A stretch of 64,000 nt of DNA from contig NZ_JAMBNY010000011.1 in the NCBI RefSeq assembly GCF_023715345.1, positions 1 to 64,000 on the forward strand, in the 5' to 3' direction. Positions within the stretch are counted from its first letter, which is position 1. Every line of letters starts with the position of its first letter. This stretch comes from Paenibacillus camelliae. Lineage in GTDB: Bacteria; Bacillota; Bacilli; Paenibacillales; Paenibacillaceae. Below, piece after piece: positions 59,601 to 64,000 of this stretch. The notes under the pieces were generated by a model that worked only from the letters and a program-made list of their open reading frames with translations, made no database searches and was not told the origin of the DNA. Made by a program: the position numbers and the translations under genes.

Positions 59601-61702
59601 AATTCATTTCCCTAGGCGTTGAAGTCGGTATTACTGAGCTTGATATTACAGCAGGCAGCGACAACGTCCTAACTGAGCAGCAAGCACAGCAGCAAGCGTA
59701 TCTCTACGCACAGCTGTTTAAGCTGTATAAAGAAAAGGCTGAGCATATCTCTCGCGTCACACTATGGGGCTTAAATGATGCGACAAGCTGGAGAGCAGCA
59801 CAAAGTCCGTTATTATTCGATAGAGACATGAAGGCTAAGCCTGCATATTATGCGGTTCTTAACCCTGAGAAGTTCATTGAGGAGTATGATGGCGGCGAAG
59901 ATGTCGAAGCGAATCAAGGCAAAGCACTATTCGGCACACCAACGATCGATGGTGAAATTGATGCAGCATGGAACAACGCTCCAGCATTACAAATCAATCG
60001 TTATCAGATGGCTTGGCAAGGAGCAAACGGTATCGCTAAAGCGCTATGGGATGAAGATCATCTATATGTATTGTTCCAAGTGAGCGATTCCAACCTAGAT
60101 GATTCTAGTGCGGATGCTTGGGAGCAAGACTCAGTAGAAGTGTTTGTAGATGAAAACAATGAAAAAACAACCTTCTTCCAAGGAGATGATGGTCAATATC
60201 GCGTAAACTTTAAGAACGTAGCATCATTTAATCCTAGCAACATTGATGAGGGCTTTGAATCTGCTGTAAGTACGAGCGATGCTGGATACACAGTAGAAGT
60301 AAAAATCCCTTTCAGAACCATTACTGCGCAACACAATACAGAGATCGGATTTGACCTTCAGATCAACGATGGTCAAAACGGAGCACGTCAAAGTATTGCG
60401 ACATGGAACGATTTGACAGGTCAAGGCTTCCAAAGCACATCTGTATTTGGTAATTTGACGCTTGTTACTACGCTTGATGAACCTGGCAGCAATCCTAATC
60501 CTAATCCTAATCCTTCGCCAGGAACAGTGACTACACCACCTGCAGATAACACCGACCCGAACGCTGTCGTTCCTGAAGTTTCGACAGTAAACAATCGCGT
60601 AGTTGGTAAAATTACTGCAGATCAGCTGAAAAACACATTAGCGAAAGCAACCGCTGATGCAAATGGTGTAAAACAGCTTAACATCGAGCTTTCTAAGCAA
60701 GCCAATGCAACAGGCTATGATGTACAACTGCCGGTTCAAGGCTTGCAGGACCAACAAGCTGTGTTCACCATTACAACAGAGTTTGGAACAATTACGCTTT
60801 CAGGTGAAGCATTGCTTAAAGCAGCTGGTGATGCTGATCAATTAACGATTCGTATTACTCCTGCTTCAGCTGATGGCTTGAATGAAACAGCACGCGAAAA
60901 GGTTGGCGACCGCCCAGCGGTTCAAGTAAGTCTGTTGGCAAACAATAACGAAGCTGTTGAATCGTTGAATGGATTAACTATTGCTATTCCGTACACACCA
61001 AGCAATGAAGAAAACAGCAACACCGATAACCTTGTTGTGCTGCGTATGGATAGCATGGGTAACACTACAGTCGTTACTAATGGCCGCTATGATGCTGCCT
61101 CAGGAACTGTTGTATTCGAAACAAACGAGCCAGGTAGCTTCGCTGTTGCTTATGCATCCAATAGCTTCGAAGATACTGCAGCTGTACCATGGGCTAAGCA
61201 AGCTATCGATGCTATGGCGGCACGCGAAATTATTAATGGCGTATCTCCTAGCAGCTATGCGCCTCAGCAATCTATTAACCGTGCTGACTTTATTACGTTA
61301 CTAGTTAGAGCTCTTAATCTGAATGCCGAGGTTAGCGACGAGTCAGCATTTAGCGACGTAGAGCAATCTGCTTATTATTACAATGAGCTTGCTATCGCTA
61401 GAGCGTTAGGCATCGCTTCTGGTTATAGCGATAACAGCTTCAAGCCAGGAGAAGAGATTTCTCGTCAAGATATGATGGTATTAACAGTACGTGCGCTTGC
61501 CGCTGCCGGAATAGACTTGAATGCAGATGGCTCATTAGCTCAGTTCTCTGATTCTGACGATGTAGCAGCCTATGCACAAGCTCAGGCAGCTGCACTTGTA
61601 GATGCAGGCATCATTAACGGTAAAAATGGAAAAATTGCTCCGCAGGATTCACTGACTCGTGCAGAAGCAGCCGTTATTCTACATCGCATCTGGAAGCTGT
61701 AA
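56621..61702 (+). CDS. Cell-surface deacetylase-xylanase, CE4-CBM22x3-GH10-CBM9-SLH
   Basis: 1693-aa secreted enzyme. Signal peptide 1-31. CE4 polysaccharide deacetylase 35-255, with LLTFDDATPD, ENHTANHES (HxxxH) and FAFPYGDYN. CBM22-like domains at about 266-411, 422-573 and 593-745; the first two are close copies (VVVYHETF). GH10 xylanase 750-1086, acid/base in WDVVNEAMND and nucleophile in GITELDIT. CBM9 1098-1285. After an (NP)n linker, an unnamed beta-rich region 1316-1513 and three SLH domains 1515-1693 that anchor it to the cell wall. It would remove acetyl groups and cut xylan in one polypeptide. ATG 56621 follows GGGGGA; earlier in-frame codons lack support. Confidence 0.92.
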   Translation: MKGKLTRWVSVLMIAALLIPSGWLVPSVAKAESQDIPVILYHRIVQTPSNEWTDTSIDKFKSTMQYLHDHGYTTLTSQQYVEILSGEATTIPEKPILLTFDDATPDFVTNALPILEELDMNAVLFVVTDWIDGDYSMSSEQLQKLADDHPNVSIENHTANHESDGYWKNVNQADASAAIAKANADLKAVTGKDPLLFAFPYGDYNPAVQAAAEENGIHYAFKVGYPNSGNYAMGRHYVMMNTTLSELAGWIGGPAPSPEAPVEQDPVVVYHETFENGQGAATQSGDAKLSVVNKAFDGNSDDAALYVDNRTNDWDAADFPFDKLGLKNGETYQVTVSVYVDEGVEVPEGAQAFLQTVSSYSWLAGVNYTAGNAITLKANLTVDTENDTALRVQSNAVGAPVPFYIGDILITQQPKEVEEPQEVVVYHETFKDGAGVATQAGSNLTAVSDVVFEGNEDGHAIHITDRSANWHGADIPFDKVNMENGKTYTITVKGYIADDVTVPAGAQVLVQNVDIYQGLYLQANMEAGKSFTATGTHTVDTTPTEDGTFDRAFRIQSNDAGANVPFYVGDIVITTMAASEEEPEDNRPPAKEFTPITFDDEQFGGFVGRHGDEILTITDEANHTEDGKFALKVENRNENWHGPSLRVEEYVNRGHEYKISAWVKLISPATAQLQLSTQVGNGDGASYNNLQGKTVSVDDGWVQLEGTYRYSSVGNEYLTIYVESSNNSTASFYIDDVTFEPTGTGVVDIERDLTPLKDVYKDDFLIGNAVSLGEFDGTRLELLKLHHNLISAENAMKPSYAYDEQGEFDFTAEDQLVQKALDEGFKIHGHVLVWHQQSREALHTGEDGNPLPREEAIKNLETHVKTVVEHFGDKVISWDVVNEAMNDNPPNPSDWRDSLRQSGWLQAIGDDYLELAYRFAKEAIDENGWDIKLYYNDYNDDNQRKAEAIYQMVKEINEKYADENDGELLIDGIGMQAHYNLNTNPENVRLSMEKFISLGVEVGITELDITAGSDNVLTEQQAQQQAYLYAQLFKLYKEKAEHISRVTLWGLNDATSWRAAQSPLLFDRDMKAKPAYYAVLNPEKFIEEYDGGEDVEANQGKALFGTPTIDGEIDAAWNNAPALQINRYQMAWQGANGIAKALWDEDHLYVLFQVSDSNLDDSSADAWEQDSVEVFVDENNEKTTFFQGDDGQYRVNFKNVASFNPSNIDEGFESAVSTSDAGYTVEVKIPFRTITAQHNTEIGFDLQINDGQNGARQSIATWNDLTGQGFQSTSVFGNLTLVTTLDEPGSNPNPNPNPSPGTVTTPPADNTDPNAVVPEVSTVNNRVVGKITADQLKNTLAKATADANGVKQLNIELSKQANATGYDVQLPVQGLQDQQAVFTITTEFGTITLSGEALLKAAGDADQLTIRITPASADGLNETAREKVGDRPAVQVSLLANNNEAVESLNGLTIAIPYTPSNEENSNTDNLVVLRMDSMGNTTVVTNGRYDAASGTVVFETNEPGSFAVAYASNSFEDTAAVPWAKQAIDAMAAREIINGVSPSSYAPQQSINRADFITLLVRALNLNAEVSDESAFSDVEQSAYYYNELAIARALGIASGYSDNSFKPGEEISRQDMMVLTVRALAAAGIDLNADGSLAQFSDSDDVAAYAQAQAAALVDAGIINGKNGKIAPQDSLTRAEAAVILHRIWKL

Positions 61703-61737
61703 TCGTTAGCAGTCGTATCTTCACAGCGTAAACAATA

Positions 61738-61790
61738 GAAGCCGTTCCTTATGAGGTGCCCATGCACCTAGTATAAGGAACGGCTTCTTT
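61738..61790 (+). terminator. Terminator of the xylanase gene
   Basis: GAAGCCGTTCCTTAT/ATAAGGAACGGCTTC, 15-bp stem with a small inner hairpin GGTGC/GCACC, then TTT. Confidence 0.88.
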
Positions 61791-61864
61791 GGCTCATAAG
61801 CTGCTTGTCAGCGACGAGCTTTCCATTTACCACCATATATGACGCTTGTATCTCTACGTAAATA

Positions 61865-61911
61865 CAGGAGGCGCCTCACAGGTCAACATGTGACCTATAA
61901 GGCGCCTCCTG
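61865..61911. terminator. Strong hairpin, probably ends the binding-protein gene
   Basis: CAGGAGGCGCCT/AGGCGCCTCCTG plus inner AGGTCA/TGACCT. It lies 78 nt after the stop of the minus-strand lipoprotein gene and can fold in both directions. Confidence 0.7.
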
Positions 61912-61988
61912 TTTATTTGCTCTATGCTGCTATCGTACATAGAATATCGGTGACAGGCTCCGAACACTTCATCATCTTTTGCGCTTGA

Positions 61989-63389
61989 CTAGTTCTGCCA
62001 CACCTCATCAACAGCTGCTTGGAACGGCTCCTTGTACGTCTCCACTACCGTAGAAACAGATACACCTTGTCTCAGTTCATCAACAAATGCATAATAAGGC
62101 ATCGAAGGATACGCATCAATTCCTTCTATAATACGGAAGCTTTCTCCAGCCAATTGAGCGTTTGCCACATCCGCTTCATTTTGGAACCATTTCTCTAGAT
62201 CAGCTTGACGTGGATAATCATAAATCGATTCAATATCGTAAATTTTCTCCCATAGGTAAACAATTTGATCTGGGTTCTCGACTGCTTTTGGAATGGTGTA
62301 ATAGTTAGGAATCGTGTTGAAGGAATGATATTGCGAGCTGTTAGGTCCTTTAGGGAATGGCAGGAAGCCGATATCATATTCCGCCATATCTGTGTTAAAG
62401 GAATCCATCTCATAATCCGCAGCAGCAAACATCAATGTGTTCCCTTGAATGAAGAATTGCTTCGGCTCCGTCCAGTCGCCTCCCTCAGTTGGTCTTGCAA
62501 CGGCTTCCGTTGCCATACGAGAGATAAAATTCAAAGCCTCCAACGTCTTAGGATCCTCTAAGTTTTGCTGACCATTAACAACCATATTTGTTTCATTAGA
62601 AGATAATGCTTGAATAAGAATAGAGTCCGTTGCTAGACCCCAAGTATCGATTTTTCCATCGTTGTTGGTGTCCTTGTTACCTTGCTTCGCTACTTCAATA
62701 AATGTATCCCAATTCCAGTTATCTTCATCGACATATTCCTGTAAGTCCTTAATGCCAAGCTGATTCATTAGCGTACGGTTATAGAATACGCCTTGACTTG
62801 CTCCAGCTACTCCGATACGGAAGCCATAGCCCTTCCCGTCATATTCAGATAGCTCCTTCGTATATTGAACAACAAATGCATTGTCATTAATTACATAGTC
62901 ATCGAGCGGCCAGAATAAATCCTGCTTAACGAGTGTAGGAATCATCCACGGTCTTGCAAGCCTAATAATATCACCTAGCGGCTCTCCAGCCATTAAAGAT
63001 GCCTTTACCTTATCTTGATACTCACCGTAGTCAACAACAACGTATTCCACGTTGAAGTTATGCTTTTCCATTAATGCATCTAGATTTTGCTTCATTTGGA
63101 TCGAATCAGGGCTAGTTTCCTGAATCGACTCATCATACCAGGACACAAGCTTTAATGTTCTACCACCCATGTCAAAGTCCATCTCAGGTGTTACATTTGG
63201 ATTAACCGTAGCCTCAGGCTCATCAGCATCCCCTTCATCCGTCGCTTCGCTAGGCTCTGGCGTTGGATTCTCCGTATTTTGTACGACATCATTGTTGCCT
63301 GATGTGCTTTCTCCTCCATTACTGCTGCAGGCTACCATAAAAACTAACATTAAACTGCACAATACTACCATTAATTTTCGTAAGCTCAT
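61989..63389 (-). CDS. Extracellular solute-binding lipoprotein, family 1-like
   Basis: 466-aa lipoprotein. Signal with MSLRKLMVVLCSLMLVFMVA and lipobox VACS. An acidic Pro/Glu/Thr-rich spacer (residues 25-65) precedes a binding-protein fold (GGRTLKLVSWYDESIQE, then DTNNDGKIDTWGLA). The calcium-like loop DTNNDGKIDTWG is typical of paenibacilli sugar-binding lipoproteins. It is close to the xylanase and the AraC-type regulator start, so an oligosaccharide ligand is likely. The start at 63389 follows GAAGGGGG. Confidence 0.9.
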   Translation of the reverse strand: MSLRKLMVVLCSLMLVFMVACSSNGGESTSGNNDVVQNTENPTPEPSEATDEGDADEPEATVNPNVTPEMDFDMGGRTLKLVSWYDESIQETSPDSIQMKQNLDALMEKHNFNVEYVVVDYGEYQDKVKASLMAGEPLGDIIRLARPWMIPTLVKQDLFWPLDDYVINDNAFVVQYTKELSEYDGKGYGFRIGVAGASQGVFYNRTLMNQLGIKDLQEYVDEDNWNWDTFIEVAKQGNKDTNNDGKIDTWGLATDSILIQALSSNETNMVVNGQQNLEDPKTLEALNFISRMATEAVARPTEGGDWTEPKQFFIQGNTLMFAAADYEMDSFNTDMAEYDIGFLPFPKGPNSSQYHSFNTIPNYYTIPKAVENPDQIVYLWEKIYDIESIYDYPRQADLEKWFQNEADVANAQLAGESFRIIEGIDAYPSMPYYAFVDELRQGVSVSTVVETYKEPFQAAVDEVWQN

Positions 63390-63749
63390 TTTTAGTCCCC
63401 CTTCTCTTCAGTCGCTAAGGCAGCGCTTTCATGATTGCATACGTTCATTACTTGAACTATTCCACGTATCGCAAAAAACTAACGATCACGGGAGACGATG
63501 TTGTTTACTGCCCACTTAGCAATCACATACAAATTATATAAATGCACCCTCCTAGTAACCATAGAGAATCTAAAGATTATTTGTAATATTTCAATATTGT
63601 TTTATTTAGCAACCCATTCGCAGGCTAAACAATGTTCTCACAGGTTGTATTGTGAGGTGATCATAGTAAAATAGTTTACAACTCACCTGCTTACTTGCTC
63701 ATTCACATGTTTAATGGATCGTGAACTTCTACAAGTGAAGGAGGTATCG
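63390..63749. other. Divergent intergenic region
   Basis: 360 bp between the lipoprotein (minus) and the AraC-type gene (plus). It is AT-rich and should hold both promoters; I see no clear operator or RNA. Confidence 0.5.
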
Positions 63750-64000
63750 ATGATGGACTTTGAAAAATTTGAATATTTAACCCCTAATTTATTTTATTTC
63801 GTAGAGAGAAAGGACTCCCCAGATTGGCAAATTCCAATCCGGCATAATCACTTTCACGAGCTTTATTTCATTATTGGCGGAAAGTCAGCCTTTCACGTAA
63901 ACAATCAGGCATTTATCGCTGGGGCCAATGACATCGTCTATATCCCCGGAGGCAGTATCCGTGAGGCTTATACCTTTAAGGGAAACCCGATGCACAGCTT
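63750..64000 (+). CDS. AraC-family regulator, N-terminal part (cut by window)
   Basis: The first 83 codons of a protein starting MMDFEKFEYLTPNLFYF. The stretch RHNHFHELYFIIGGKSAF then DIVYIPGGSIRE is the cupin-like sensor domain of AraC regulators that respond to sugars. The DNA-binding half lies beyond the window. AAGGAGG lies before ATG 63750. It is divergent from the binding lipoprotein and probably controls it. Confidence 0.85.
   Translation, partial: MMDFEKFEYLTPNLFYFVERKDSPDWQIPIRHNHFHELYFIIGGKSAFHVNNQAFIAGANDIVYIPGGSIREAYTFKGNPMHS

Overview
The window looks like chromosome of a spore-forming Bacillota, most likely Paenibacillus or a close relative. The reasons are an SspP-type spore protein, YesM/YesN-type two-component genes, AgrBDCA quorum sensing, OpuC osmolyte transport, and a large SLH-anchored xylanase next to lipoprotein solute-binding proteins. 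These genus-level inferences rest on gene content only. No tRNA, rRNA, CRISPR array or complete insertion sequence was seen.

Left edge (1-5.2 kb): the most unusual part. Five long imperfect palindromes (111-154 bp) separate five complete cassettes, and part of a sixth lies at the left edge. Each cassette has its own 17-18 bp complementary ends of the form GTTANNNGA, which is the boundary logic of integron gene cassettes (attC sites with R box GTTRRRY). Cargo genes all read leftwards: a 263-aa protein with a C-terminal membrane anchor, a CPCC cysteine-rich protein, a Nudix hydrolase and a DUF3885-like protein; two cassettes carry no convincing gene. Beside the array is a 380-aa tyrosine recombinase that lacks the IntI-specific insertion and has an extra N-terminal domain, reading toward the array. 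This is the best candidate for an undescribed system.

5.3-21 kb: RDD membrane protein, GbsR-like regulator with an alpha/beta hydrolase, a decayed IS1595-type transposase, a frameshifted gene, and several intergenic tandem repeats. Then comes an ECF-type transporter (S, fused A1-A2, T) flanked by two paralogous PHP phosphoesterases, followed by an RpiR/SIS regulator. A DnaA-box-like cluster lies in the next intergenic gap. A three-gene operon follows: membrane protein, VWA protein, TelA.

21-32 kb: Nif3-like protein and a complete agrBDCA locus, preceded on the same strand by an ABC transporter and a stand-alone condensation-like protein, both with altered catalytic motifs. Next are a MarR/NADPH-quinone-reductase divergon with two visible operators, and a MerR-regulated MFS efflux pump with a textbook 19-bp-spacer promoter.

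32-45 kb: RNase H1, a repeat-rich gap, UspA, a restriction-modification pair in convergent orientation, a polytopic glycan-type membrane protein, spore-type small genes, a chromate transporter whose 3' end seems to have seeded a tandem repeat, and a BusR-like GntR-RCK_C regulator next to opuCABCD (probable c-di-AMP control of osmolyte uptake).

45-64 kb: polysaccharide use and cell surface. This part has a GH18 chitinase, an SGNH esterase, a YesM-like kinase with a receiver-only regulator and an orphan sugar-binding lipoprotein, a membrane PP2C-like protein, a YtrA-type GntR regulator with a DUF1648/DUF5808 membrane protein, and a 1693-aa CE4-CBM22x3-GH10-CBM9-SLHx3 enzyme. A second binding lipoprotein and the start of an AraC-type regulator, cut by the window edge, complete it.
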